Below, in pieces: positions 7,906-15,576 of a DNA stretch of 64,000 nt. The stretch covers positions 325,498 through 389,497 of the forward strand of contig JBQDYD010000004.1 in the NCBI GenBank assembly GCA_051967755.1, in the 5' to 3' direction. Below the pieces are notes generated by a model. That model did no database searches and had not been told where the DNA came from. It was given only the letters and a program-made list of their open reading frames with translations. Origin of the DNA: UBA1672 sp051967755 (GTDB lineage Bacteria > Pseudomonadota > Alphaproteobacteria > Micavibrionales > Micavibrionaceae). A program made the position numbers and the translations under genes. Numbering within the stretch: the stretch's first letter is position 1; each line of letters starts with the position of its first letter.

Positions 7906-8442
7906 CTAAGCTGCTTTTGCCTGTTCATCTGCAGGGGATTTTACTTTACCCATGATGTCTTCAAGCTTTTCCGTTGCTTTGATCTCTGTGATGTTATCAA
8001 CAGCAGCCACTTCACGAGCAAGTCTTTCCAGAGCAGACTGGTAGATTTGACGTTCAGAGTAAGATTGCTCAGTATCATCATTGTTACGCTTTAGGTCACG
8101 AAGAACTTCTGCGATAGAAACCGGGTCACCTGAATTGATTTTCATTTCATATTCTTGTGCACGACGGCTCCACATTGTACGACGAACGCGTGAACGTCCT
8201 TTTAGCGTTTCAAGTGCATCACCAAGATTTTCGCTTGAGCTTAATTTACGTAGTCCTGAATCTTCAGCTTTTGTTACAGGAATTTTCAAACGCATACGAT
8301 CTTTTTCAAACCCGACGACATATAGGCTTAGTTCCATGCCGGCGATTGTCTGTGTCTCAATCCCCTCAACTTGGCCTACGCCGTGTGCTGGGTAAACAAC
8401 AGAATCACCTGCTTTAAAATCAAAATTATCATTGTCAGCCAT
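7906..8442 (-). CDS. carD: CarD-family RNA polymerase-binding regulator
   Basis: CarD/CdnL proteins bind the RNA polymerase beta subunit and stabilise open promoter complexes, especially at rRNA and growth-related promoters. The N-terminal Tudor-like interaction domain is visible (FKAGDSVVYPAHGVGQV, about residues 6-22), followed by the helical DNA-binding region (WSRRAQEYEMKINSGDP, LRDLKRN, SYSERQIYQSALERLAREVA). I place the start at ATG 8442, because the upstream codons AAA GGT GAT form its ribosome site. An upstream ATG at 8457 would add five residues. The Ala/Lys-rich tail KSPADEQAKAA is variable in the family. Expression appears to run through a leader with an intrinsic terminator. Confidence 0.95.
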   Translation of the reverse strand: MADNDNFDFKAGDSVVYPAHGVGQVEGIETQTIAGMELSLYVVGFEKDRMRLKIPVTKAEDSGLRKLSSSENLGDALETLKGRSRVRRTMWSRRAQEYEMKINSGDPVSIAEVLRDLKRNNDDTEQSYSERQIYQSALERLAREVAAVDNITEIKATEKLEDIMGKVKSPADEQAKAA

Positions 8443-8490
8443 AGTATCACCTTTCAATCAGTATTTATTTCTAGCCGAAATATAGAGAGA

Positions 8491-8529
8491 TAAAAAATGA
8501 GCAACCGATTTCCTCGAAAGTGTTGCTCA
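8491..8529 (-). terminator. Intrinsic terminator in the carD leader (attenuator or sRNA end)
   Basis: On the minus strand, an 8-bp perfect stem (arms at 8522-8529 and 8498-8505, 16-nt loop) is followed by six T residues (the A-run at 8492-8497). It lies between a good promoter (8571-8599) and the carD start at 8442. It can therefore only end a short transcript of roughly 70-75 nt initiated there, or act as an attenuator for carD. Confidence 0.7.
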
Positions 8530-8570
8530 CCGTGCTTTCTAACCGTTCTTCCTAACTCGACATGAAAAGC

Positions 8571-8599
8571 ATGATATCAAAAAATGGGAAAATTTTCAA
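8571..8599 (-). promoter_or_regulatory. Sigma-70-like promoter of the carD leader
   Basis: Reading the minus strand, TTGAAA (8599-8594) and TATCAT (8576-8571) are separated by exactly 17 bp. Transcription would begin near 8564, about 35 nt before the leader hairpin and 120 nt before the carD start. Confidence 0.6.
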
Positions 8600-8727
8600 C
8601 TAAATCGAACTAAAAAAAGAAAATATTTTACATAATTTTTATTTTCTTCTGTATTTTCAGATGTTTCCGGTTATTGCATAGGGTAGAATAAGTGTATCTT
8701 TGCCCGAATATATATAGGTATTTTAAC

Positions 8728-9153
8728 ATGATTGACCCGGATTTAAGACTTCAAAAGCCCCTTGAGGAGTATGTTGAGACGTTTGATAAGTTGATTCCGC
8801 GCGCTATTTCTTTGTTTGAACCTCTGTTAGATGACACATATATTTTTGAGGATCCGTATCATCGAGCCTATGGGTATAAGGGGTTGAGTAATATTTTGAA
8901 CGCACGATATGGTCTTTGTAAATCCAGTCGTTACCGCGTGCATGATTTTATGTGGGGCAGGCGCGAAAATACAGCTTATATGTTTTGGGAATATACCTTT
9001 GAGCGCATGACGAAGAAAAAAGCAGAAGTTAGCGCATTCACTGGCATGAGTGAGTTAATGTTTACCAAAGGCGGTAAAATTTTATCACATACAGATTTTT
9101 GGGGTACGCATGACACATTCTCTGTGAAGTTATATAGAGATTTAAAACTATAA
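8728..9153 (+). CDS. NTF2/SnoaL-like protein
   Basis: This 141-residue soluble protein resembles nuclear transport factor 2-like (SnoaL-type) folds: an N-terminal helix (PLEEYVETFDKLI), a loop with aromatic and acidic residues (IFEDPYHRAYGYKGL), and then beta strands (RYRVHDFMWGRRENTAYMFWEYTFER, GMSELMFTKGGKILSHTDFW). The final G-GKILSHxDFW pattern is typical of this fold, which may be enzymatic or ligand-binding. The substrate is unknown. I choose ATG 8728 over the GTG at 8692, because the upstream segment is not conserved-looking. The 3' end overlaps the convergent S66 gene by 6 bp. Confidence 0.75.
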   Translation: MIDPDLRLQKPLEEYVETFDKLIPRAISLFEPLLDDTYIFEDPYHRAYGYKGLSNILNARYGLCKSSRYRVHDFMWGRRENTAYMFWEYTFERMTKKKAEVSAFTGMSELMFTKGGKILSHTDFWGTHDTFSVKLYRDLKL

Positions 9154-10053
9154 GACCGCAGGTTCTGTCATTTTAAATGTGAGCTCGTGGGTGTCGATAA
9201 CGGCAGGACTGCCTATAGGCATAGAGTATAGGTGCTTACCGTGTCCAAAGGGCATATTATACAATACAGGAATGTCGTATTTTTCGGTATGCTCACTTAT
9301 GATGTCTTTGAGTGTATATCCGTAAGGGCGCGTTGTATCAGTCAGATTAACGCAGTCGCCTACAACAAGTGCATTTATTTGTTCAAAAACTTTCAGTCTT
9401 TTTAAATGAAGTAACATGCGGTCGATACGGCTTATCTCTTCATTGCAGTCTTCTAAAAACAAGATGGAATCTTTGCAGAACTCATTCGGTAGGGTTTCCG
9501 GTAAGTACTGGAACAGGCTTAGGTTCCCTCCGACCAGTTTACCTTCGGCTTTGCCATCTTTTAATATATTATCGCGGTTAAATGGGTACTGCTCTTTATT
9601 ACCGCCTAATATGCTTAAGAGATGATCCAATTCGTTATATTTGTGGGCATTCTTAAATACCGGGCCATGAATTGTAATTGTATCAGAGTGCGCATATACC
9701 GCATTTAGCAGGGCGGTGACGTCACTAAAACCGATGAGGATTTTTGCATGGCGTTTTATAGGCTCAAATTTAAGAGTGTCTAAGAAATGCATACAGCGAT
9801 TACCACCACCGGCCGCCCAAATGGCTTTTATGTCTTTACGCATCCATAGCCCCTGAAACGCAAGTGCCTTTTGCATGTTCGTGCCTGCAGACTGGTTTTC
9901 ACGCTCATAGGTTTGGGGGTGAACAAACACTTTATAGCCGTGCTTTTCGAGTGTTTTGACGGATTTATTGATATCGTCTTCTTCAACCCAGCTGGACGGG
10001 GCGAAGATCCCGATTGTGTCGCCTTTTTGTAAGGATGGAGGTTTGATACTCAT
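9148..10053 (-). CDS. S66-family LD-carboxypeptidase-like serine peptidase
   Basis: Members of S66 include LdcA, which trims the terminal D-alanine of murein tetrapeptides, and MccF, which cleaves microcin C-type acyl-adenylates. The Ser-Glu-His triad can be placed: Ser110 in GFSDVTALLN, Glu201 in FLEDCNEE and His271 in MPFGHGKH. Other family motifs are GIFAPSS near the N-terminus and GGNLSLF before the Glu. At 301 residues, with the EDCNEEISRIDRML pattern, it fits LdcA best. The GGGNRCMHFLDTL segment (instead of the LdcA RGGYG type) leans towards MccF-like members, so specificity is open. No signal peptide. It follows the adenylating-enzyme gene by 2 bp, so the two are surely co-transcribed. 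Confidence 0.88.
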   Translation of the reverse strand: MSIKPPSLQKGDTIGIFAPSSWVEEDDINKSVKTLEKHGYKVFVHPQTYERENQSAGTNMQKALAFQGLWMRKDIKAIWAAGGGNRCMHFLDTLKFEPIKRHAKILIGFSDVTALLNAVYAHSDTITIHGPVFKNAHKYNELDHLLSILGGNKEQYPFNRDNILKDGKAEGKLVGGNLSLFQYLPETLPNEFCKDSILFLEDCNEEISRIDRMLLHLKRLKVFEQINALVVGDCVNLTDTTRPYGYTLKDIISEHTEKYDIPVLYNMPFGHGKHLYSMPIGSPAVIDTHELTFKMTEPAVL

Positions 10054-10055
10054 AT

Positions 10056-11459
10056 CTATGAGGCCTTGCGCTGATAATACCCGCCGACAACTTCTGCCAT
10101 GCCGTCACCTTCACCGATAATTTTGAACTTACGCGTATAATCATGTTCAAAATGGTCGGGGAAGTTGATTGTTATTTCCTCATAGTTAGAGAAAACTTCG
10201 CGCAATGAAGTGAGGCTGGCCTCACGAATTTTTTCTTCCTTGCCATGCTTTTCGAGGACAAAATTCAAATGCATATATTTACGCCCGTCATCCTCACCAT
10301 GGCGGAGCATGAAATGTATAATAGGATTGTTAAGCGCCTTATTCAGTTCATTTACAAAGTTATTAAAGAATGATGCAAAATACATATAGTTATCTGCACC
10401 GACTAAATAATCTTCGTTTTTACCTTCCAGTGATTGGATGCTTTGCGTGCCGTTTTCATGGTTTATGATCTGCCCCATATCTTCAATCTTATAGCGGATA
10501 AGCGGGAACGCTTTTTGATGATAGGCCGTGATTAACATTGAATTATCAGGCCCTTGCTCCATATAGACATAATCATCAAAGACATCGTAATTAAAACTAT
10601 CAAGGCCGCTTTGGTGGGCGATTTCACCAAACTCAACTGCCCCGTAAGTGATTTGAATATCGCTGTCCGGGAACATTTTTTGAACGAAGCGCTTGCTGCA
10701 ATCCAAGAAGAATTCACCGCTGACATTAATACAAGGAAGGTTTGGAAACGGCTCCATACCTTCTTTGTGCATGATTTCTGCGATGCGTTGCAGTACACAA
10801 GGGAATATAACCAATAATGTGGCATTCGTAGAACGTAATGTTTTTAGTAACGTGACCACACTTTCTTTTGTCACTTCTTCGAAAGGCACCATCGTAAATC
10901 CGAAATAGCGGCTAAGTGCTTTTGCTTGATCGGCGTAGGCATTTGTAAAGTATGATTTTAATGGGTAGTAAACGACAAAGCTTTCGCCTTGCTTCCAGCC
11001 GTTGAGCTTAAATGAGTGTAGGAAGCTTTGTGCAAATAGGTTCGCATCTTTGTAGTCTATCCAGCGAAATGTAGGAATGCCGGAGGATCCGCCGGTTGAA
11101 AGTGTGGCGTAAAAATCTTTCTTGATAACGGCGTGCTTTATGAATTTACTAAAGCTTGGTGGCTTTCCACCTTCCAGAAGATCTACTTTTTCTGAGAGGT
11201 AGTCCGACTTAAAAGATTCATTATCATCTTTCAGGTCCTGTTTCTCAACAATAGGAAGATGTGAAAAAGCATAGAAGAATTCCTCATCACTCATGTCTTT
11301 TTCGCTATCGACAAGAGCGGAAAATTTTCCCTTATAAAAATGCGTGTTTGCGTTGGCAAAGCGGATAATGTTTGCCAACCGTTCTCTTCTGCTGCTTTTC
11401 GGGTTTATCTTCTCTGACAGTGCAAAGCGATAACCCGTCATATTACGCAATAATTTCAT
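10056..11459 (-). CDS. PaaK/CapK-like adenylate-forming enzyme
   Basis: The 467-residue protein resembles the phenylacetate-CoA ligase/CapK branch of acyl-adenylating enzymes. These activate a carboxylate as an AMP ester, and CapK members occur in surface-polysaccharide loci. The phosphate-binding loop is clear (TLSTGGSSGIPT, about residues 119-130). ITYGAVEFGEIA (middle) corresponds to the adenine-binding motif and PLIRYKIEDMG to the ribose-contacting YRxxD region. The N-terminal NIIRFANANTHFYKGKF is typical of this branch. The C-terminal small domain (LNFVLEKHG, YTRKFKIIGEGDG) is present. There is no carrier-protein gene nearby. The substrate is unknown. It is translationally coupled to the S66 gene, a combination I note as a finding. 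Confidence 0.8.
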   Translation of the reverse strand: MKLLRNMTGYRFALSEKINPKSSRRERLANIIRFANANTHFYKGKFSALVDSEKDMSDEEFFYAFSHLPIVEKQDLKDDNESFKSDYLSEKVDLLEGGKPPSFSKFIKHAVIKKDFYATLSTGGSSGIPTFRWIDYKDANLFAQSFLHSFKLNGWKQGESFVVYYPLKSYFTNAYADQAKALSRYFGFTMVPFEEVTKESVVTLLKTLRSTNATLLVIFPCVLQRIAEIMHKEGMEPFPNLPCINVSGEFFLDCSKRFVQKMFPDSDIQITYGAVEFGEIAHQSGLDSFNYDVFDDYVYMEQGPDNSMLITAYHQKAFPLIRYKIEDMGQIINHENGTQSIQSLEGKNEDYLVGADNYMYFASFFNNFVNELNKALNNPIIHFMLRHGEDDGRKYMHLNFVLEKHGKEEKIREASLTSLREVFSNYEEITINFPDHFEHDYTRKFKIIGEGDGMAEVVGGYYQRKAS

Positions 11460-11492
11460 ATGTAACCGTATACAGGGAACAGCCAGCTAAGG

Positions 11493-12458
11493 CTAGCCAT
11501 CAGCGTTAATTTGTTTAATTAACTCCTGCAATACATCTTCCGATTTAAGGTTGGTGATTTGACATGTTCCTGCGGCATTATGGCCACCGCCACCATATTT
11601 CAGCATCAGTTCGCCGACATTGGTTTTACTGGAACGATCCAAGATAGATTTACCTGTTGCAAAAACGGTGTTTTGTTTGTTTTTGCCCCAAAGAATATGG
11701 ATTGAAATATTACATTGCGGAAACAGGGCGTAAATAACAAAACGGTTTCCTGCCCAAATTGTTTCTTCCTTACGCAAGTCTAAGACAACCAAATTTTTAT
11801 GAACAGTGGCGCATCTTTCAATTTGTTCGCGGCACTTCATTTGATGTTCAAAATATAAATCCACACGTTCTTTTACATCAGGAAGGTTTAGAATTTCGCT
11901 GATGTCGTTGTGATCACGACAGAAGTCTATCAATTTCATCATCAACTGGTAGTTAGAGATGTTGAAGTCACGGAAACGGCCCAAACCTGTGCGGGCATCC
12001 ATTAAGAAGCTAAGCAGTACCCATCCGTCAGGGGATAGGATCTCTTCTTTAGAAAAGTCTGCGGAGTCCGCCTTATCAACCGCATCCATCATTGCATCTG
12101 ACACTCTTGGGAATGCGCCGGCCGCACCAAAATATTCATACACAACACGCGCCGCAGAAGGGGCGTTAACGTCAATAACGTGGTTATCCGGTGTGCCTTC
12201 CACGCGGCTGGCTTCACTGGCGTGGTGGTCAAATGCCAAATATGCCGTATCGACATAAGGCAGGTTGGTCGTTATGTCATCGGGACCGACCTCGATCAGG
12301 CCATCTTGCATGTCCTTCGGGTGGGCGAACATAACATCATCAATCAGATCCAATTCTTTTAATAAAATGCCGCAGACAAGGCCATCCATATCACTTCGCG
12401 TGATTAGTCTGTATTTTTTGCCACTTTCAGGCATTATTTTGTTAGCAGCTGTAGTCAT
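11493..12458 (-). CDS. DHH-family phosphoesterase
   Basis: This is a manganese-dependent phosphoesterase-like protein with both subdomains of the DHH superfamily (RecJ, nano-RNase, exopolyphosphatase relatives). The first metal motif is SDMDGLVCG (about residues 22-30). The DHH signature sits in AFDHHASE and a further Asp follows in DKADSADF. The DHHA1 substrate-binding motif GGGGHNAAGTC is near the C-terminus. Length 321 and the absence of other domains resemble the NrnA-type enzymes that act on short RNA or pAp, but many uncharacterised groups share this layout. It starts at ATG 12458 and lies 33 bp upstream of the PaaK-like gene on the same strand, so it may be the first gene of that operon. 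Confidence 0.85.
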   Translation of the reverse strand: MTTAANKIMPESGKKYRLITRSDMDGLVCGILLKELDLIDDVMFAHPKDMQDGLIEVGPDDITTNLPYVDTAYLAFDHHASEASRVEGTPDNHVIDVNAPSAARVVYEYFGAAGAFPRVSDAMMDAVDKADSADFSKEEILSPDGWVLLSFLMDARTGLGRFRDFNISNYQLMMKLIDFCRDHNDISEILNLPDVKERVDLYFEHQMKCREQIERCATVHKNLVVLDLRKEETIWAGNRFVIYALFPQCNISIHILWGKNKQNTVFATGKSILDRSSKTNVGELMLKYGGGGHNAAGTCQITNLKSEDVLQELIKQINADG

Positions 12459-12569
12459 AGAACAATCCCTCTTTCAGATGTAGAGCGTTAAGCAAATCAG
12501 AAATACACACAGTAATAAAAATGATAACCTTTTCAGCGCTATAAGAAAAGCTTCTTAAACGCATACCAG

Positions 12570-13538
12570 CTATTTTTTATATACATTCTCGATAAAATAT
12601 AGCGGGCGTTTTTTAGCTTCGCCGAAAATTCTACCGATATACTCTCCCAGTATACCAATACATAGAAGCTGAATGCCACTAAGAACGGAGATCATCACAG
12701 TCAAGGTCGCCCAACCGGGTACATCCACACCGTAAATCAGGGTGGTTGCAATGATGTATGCCCCGTAAAGAAAGGCGAGGAAGGAAATCATCAGCCCCAT
12801 AAAACTGGCAAGTTTGAGGGGGGTTGTACTGAAACCGGCAATCCCTTCCATTGCAAGATTCCAAAGGCCGACATAGCTCCACTTTGTGTGGCCGGCCGCG
12901 CGCGGTGCACGGTTATATTCAAAGGCAACTTGGTTATAGCCGATCCACGCAAAAAGCCCTTTCATAAATCTGTGTTTTTCACGCAATTGTATGAGGGCAT
13001 CTATTGCACGCCTGTTCATAAGACGGAAATCACCTGTGTTTCTTGGTATCTCAACATTACTGGCTATGAAATTGATGATTTTATAAAACCCGTTTGCACT
13101 GAATTTTTTAAACCATGTTTCACCCTCACGGATAACCCGCTGTCCGTAAACAACGTCGGCGCCTGTGTCTTTCCAGACGTCAATAATATCAGGGATGAGT
13201 GCGGGCGGGTCCTGCAGGTCGGCATCCAGGATAATAAGCGCATCGCCTGTGCAATGGTCTATTCCCGCGGTCATGGCTGCTTCTTTTCCAAAATTGCGTG
13301 ATAGATTCAAAACAACAACGCGGCTGTCAGATTTTTGAATATTAAGCAGGTGTTCAAAGGTTTTATCGGTACTGCCGTCATTTATAAAAATAATCTCAAA
13401 ACGAAATGGTAGGGTATCAACAACTTTGGTGAGTTCCTCATGACAAAGCTCGATAACGTCTTCCTCATTATAGCAAGGTATAACGACGGAAATCGTTTCT
13501 TTTTGTTTGGTCTTCTTGGGGGATGTCTTTGTAGCCAT
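12570..13538 (-). CDS. GtrB-like GT2 polyprenyl-phosphate glycosyltransferase
   Basis: The protein matches bactoprenol glucosyltransferases (GtrB/ArnC-like). These load a sugar from a nucleotide donor onto undecaprenyl phosphate at the inner face of the membrane. Motifs in order: ISVVIPCYNEE, FINDGSTDKT, NLSRNFGKEAAMTAG, the metal motif ILDADLQDPP, the acceptor loop NTGDFRLMNR, and the amphipathic WNLAMEGIAGFSTTPL leading into two C-terminal membrane segments (about 238-260 and 270-292). It ends in LGEYIGRIFGEAKKRP, very characteristic of GtrB. An N-terminal extension of about 15 residues is Lys/Thr-rich. It follows the first GT-C-like gene by 9 bp. Together with the GtrA-like gene it supplies a lipid-linked sugar donor system. 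Confidence 0.92.
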   Translation of the reverse strand: MATKTSPKKTKQKETISVVIPCYNEEDVIELCHEELTKVVDTLPFRFEIIFINDGSTDKTFEHLLNIQKSDSRVVVLNLSRNFGKEAAMTAGIDHCTGDALIILDADLQDPPALIPDIIDVWKDTGADVVYGQRVIREGETWFKKFSANGFYKIINFIASNVEIPRNTGDFRLMNRRAIDALIQLREKHRFMKGLFAWIGYNQVAFEYNRAPRAAGHTKWSYVGLWNLAMEGIAGFSTTPLKLASFMGLMISFLAFLYGAYIIATTLIYGVDVPGWATLTVMISVLSGIQLLCIGILGEYIGRIFGEAKKRPLYFIENVYKK

Positions 13539-13547
13539 ATTTATAAC

Positions 13548-15143
13548 TTATAGTGAGTGGTCGCGTTTTAAAACAAAAAGATCATGCTGAACTATTTTGT
13601 CAGGTTTGTCCGCATTTGTTGTCAATGTATTGTCAAAGGGCAGGGTGCTTTCATATTCATAATTTTCCATGGCTTTGCTGAAGTTTTCATTTTTCATCAG
13701 GAAATTATAGTAATTTCGAGCGGGCTCATTTGTTTCGGGGTCGTTATATCGCGGTATGGTGATAACACTGGGTTTATATTTATGAATATCTTCTGCCATC
13801 ATATCAACATATTCCATCATACGTTTTTTGATCTCGTCTTGCTCCTCTTCTGTCTTGGCAGTTTCTAATTTATCATTCAGTCCGCTTATCGGCCAGACCT
13901 GACCAAAGCGAGAGCCATTCTTTACGGACGTAATATATGGGAGCGGTGTAAGCATGCTTTTTAGGTCATAAGTGGCAAAAACATCATTCCAAGCATAATC
14001 ATCAATCATGGACTGCACTGGCTGCGCAAGATATTGGTGTTTGGTGTAGGGGTGTTTGTCTTTTCCGCCGACTGTGTAAACGAATGTTAAACATGCGATG
14101 ACACAGATCCCCGAGATTATGGCGTAATCTCTTTCCCTTGTTATGTTTTTCGCAAGGGCATACACACCCATAAATACGGTACCAAAACCATAACAAAGTG
14201 TGGGGAGCGCATGGTAATGATAGCCTTTATTTTGCAGTATGTAAGGGATAAGTGAAACCAAGCTCAGAGCAGCAAAGCAGATTGTTGCGTTTTGAAGGTT
14301 TTTTTGTTCAGGACTGTTGAGTAAGTAGAAGCCAACGACGAGGCCGCCAACACCATAAAGCGCATAATATAGGCGGTCTGTTATGGGGAATGGGGTTTCT
14401 ACGCCGTAAATATCCAGAATGTCAGGCAGAATATCAAAGAATGTAGGCGTGTATAACCAGATAAATGTAATATAGCCCATGCCAAATATCAGCATGCCCA
14501 GAAAGTCGGGAGAAATGATGCATCTTTTAATTGATTTTGTGCTGTAGAGTCGATGTATGAACATCATGGCAACGAGCACGCCGTAATGTGGTTTTAGACT
14601 GACAGCAACACCACCCATTATAATGGCTGCGGCATGCGATATTTTGTTTAATTTAATGTTTTGCGTAATAAGGTATTGATACAGCAACATCGGCGCCAAA
14701 AACATGGTGATTAGGCTGTCCTTTGAGCCAAATGATAAGGCCGCAGGCCATGTTTGGGAGATAAGGTAAGCACAAATAATGACAAATATGTCGCTTGCTT
14801 TGATGCCAAGGCGATGAAGTAGGTAGTAAAACGTTAGTGTTGATGCGGCCATATATAATGTGAACGCGAAAAAGGCGGATAATTTGGCGTCATATCCCAA
14901 TAAGGCATATAAGGGGTAGGAGGGTAGATAGATCAGGAAACTGAGCGGCGGATTGGTTTCATAGAAATCCTTTGCATAAGTTCCACCGGCAAGGAAGCGT
15001 TCTAAGCATTGTAATAACCAGGCCATATCAATATCAATTTGTCTACTGAGATATAGAGTTGACCAGAGGCAGATAAATAGAATAAGAATGACTGCTGTCA
15101 TCGCAGGGTGGTGTTTAAAGTCTGATTTAAACTCTTTTAGCAA
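13548..15143 (-). CDS. GT-C-like membrane glycosyltransferase, paralogue 1
   Basis: This polytopic membrane protein (531 aa) has about ten hydrophobic helices in its first 360 residues and a soluble C-terminal domain. It carries hallmarks shared with the two related genes at 15566 and 17165. The first periplasmic loop has an acidic residue in IDIDMAWL followed by YETNPPLSF, resembling the catalytic Asp and KPPL region of ArnT/PMT-type GT-C enzymes. Other shared elements are LKPHYG, a PDIL/ILPD segment, KGYHYHALP, SRFGQVWP and a late KYKPSVI. GT-C enzymes take sugars from polyprenyl-phosphate donors on the periplasmic side. Its position just ahead of gtrB and divergent from gtrA supports a Gtr-type transferase. 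The acceptor is unknown. Confidence 0.75.
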   Translation of the reverse strand: MLKEFKSDFKHHPAMTAVILILFICLWSTLYLSRQIDIDMAWLLQCLERFLAGGTYAKDFYETNPPLSFLIYLPSYPLYALLGYDAKLSAFFAFTLYMAASTLTFYYLLHRLGIKASDIFVIICAYLISQTWPAALSFGSKDSLITMFLAPMLLYQYLITQNIKLNKISHAAAIIMGGVAVSLKPHYGVLVAMMFIHRLYSTKSIKRCIISPDFLGMLIFGMGYITFIWLYTPTFFDILPDILDIYGVETPFPITDRLYYALYGVGGLVVGFYLLNSPEQKNLQNATICFAALSLVSLIPYILQNKGYHYHALPTLCYGFGTVFMGVYALAKNITRERDYAIISGICVIACLTFVYTVGGKDKHPYTKHQYLAQPVQSMIDDYAWNDVFATYDLKSMLTPLPYITSVKNGSRFGQVWPISGLNDKLETAKTEEEQDEIKKRMMEYVDMMAEDIHKYKPSVITIPRYNDPETNEPARNYYNFLMKNENFSKAMENYEYESTLPFDNTLTTNADKPDKIVQHDLFVLKRDHSL

Positions 15144-15183
15144 TTGCTAACTCCTTGATAGCCAAATTAAACATGGTGAATTT

Positions 15184-15576
15184 ATGCGAGAAATCGTCAA
15201 AAGTCATTACAAAAGTTTTAGTAAGTTTACGGTGGTTGGCGCCGTGAACACAGTAATTGATTTTGGTGTTTTCTATATTTTGCATGATTTGTGTGATGTT
15301 GTGTTTGTTGTCGCGCATATTTGCGCGTTCTTTGTTGCCCTGACGAATAGTTTTTATTTTAATGCGATTTGGACGTTTAAGAACCTTAAGCGCGATCAAC
15401 TGATAAAACAAATATCTTCGTTTGTTGGCATTGGTCTTATGGGCCTGGTTCTCAGTACGTGCACTATTTATTTGGCGAGCCAGTTTGTCTGGGTTTACTT
15501 CGCCAAGATATTAGCGATGGCAGTATCATTTATATGGAATTATGTCGGGTCTTGGCTTTTTGTGTTTAAAGATTAG
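15184..15576 (+). CDS. GtrA-family membrane protein
   Basis: The 130-residue protein has four predicted membrane helices (about 14-34, 38-58, 76-96 and 104-126). The GtrA pattern is present: FSKFTVVGAVNTVIDFGVFY at the start, a central NSFYFNAIWTF, and WNYVGSWLFVF at the end. GtrA proteins are thought to flip polyprenyl-phosphate sugars made by GtrB to the periplasmic side. It is the only plus-strand gene between clpX and gtrB. It is divergent from paralogue 1 (40 bp between start codons), and its 3' end overlaps paralogue 2 by 11 bp. That orientation suggests the module was assembled or rearranged rather than built as one operon. Confidence 0.9.
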   Translation: MREIVKSHYKSFSKFTVVGAVNTVIDFGVFYILHDLCDVVFVVAHICAFFVALTNSFYFNAIWTFKNLKRDQLIKQISSFVGIGLMGLVLSTCTIYLASQFVWVYFAKILAMAVSFIWNYVGSWLFVFKD

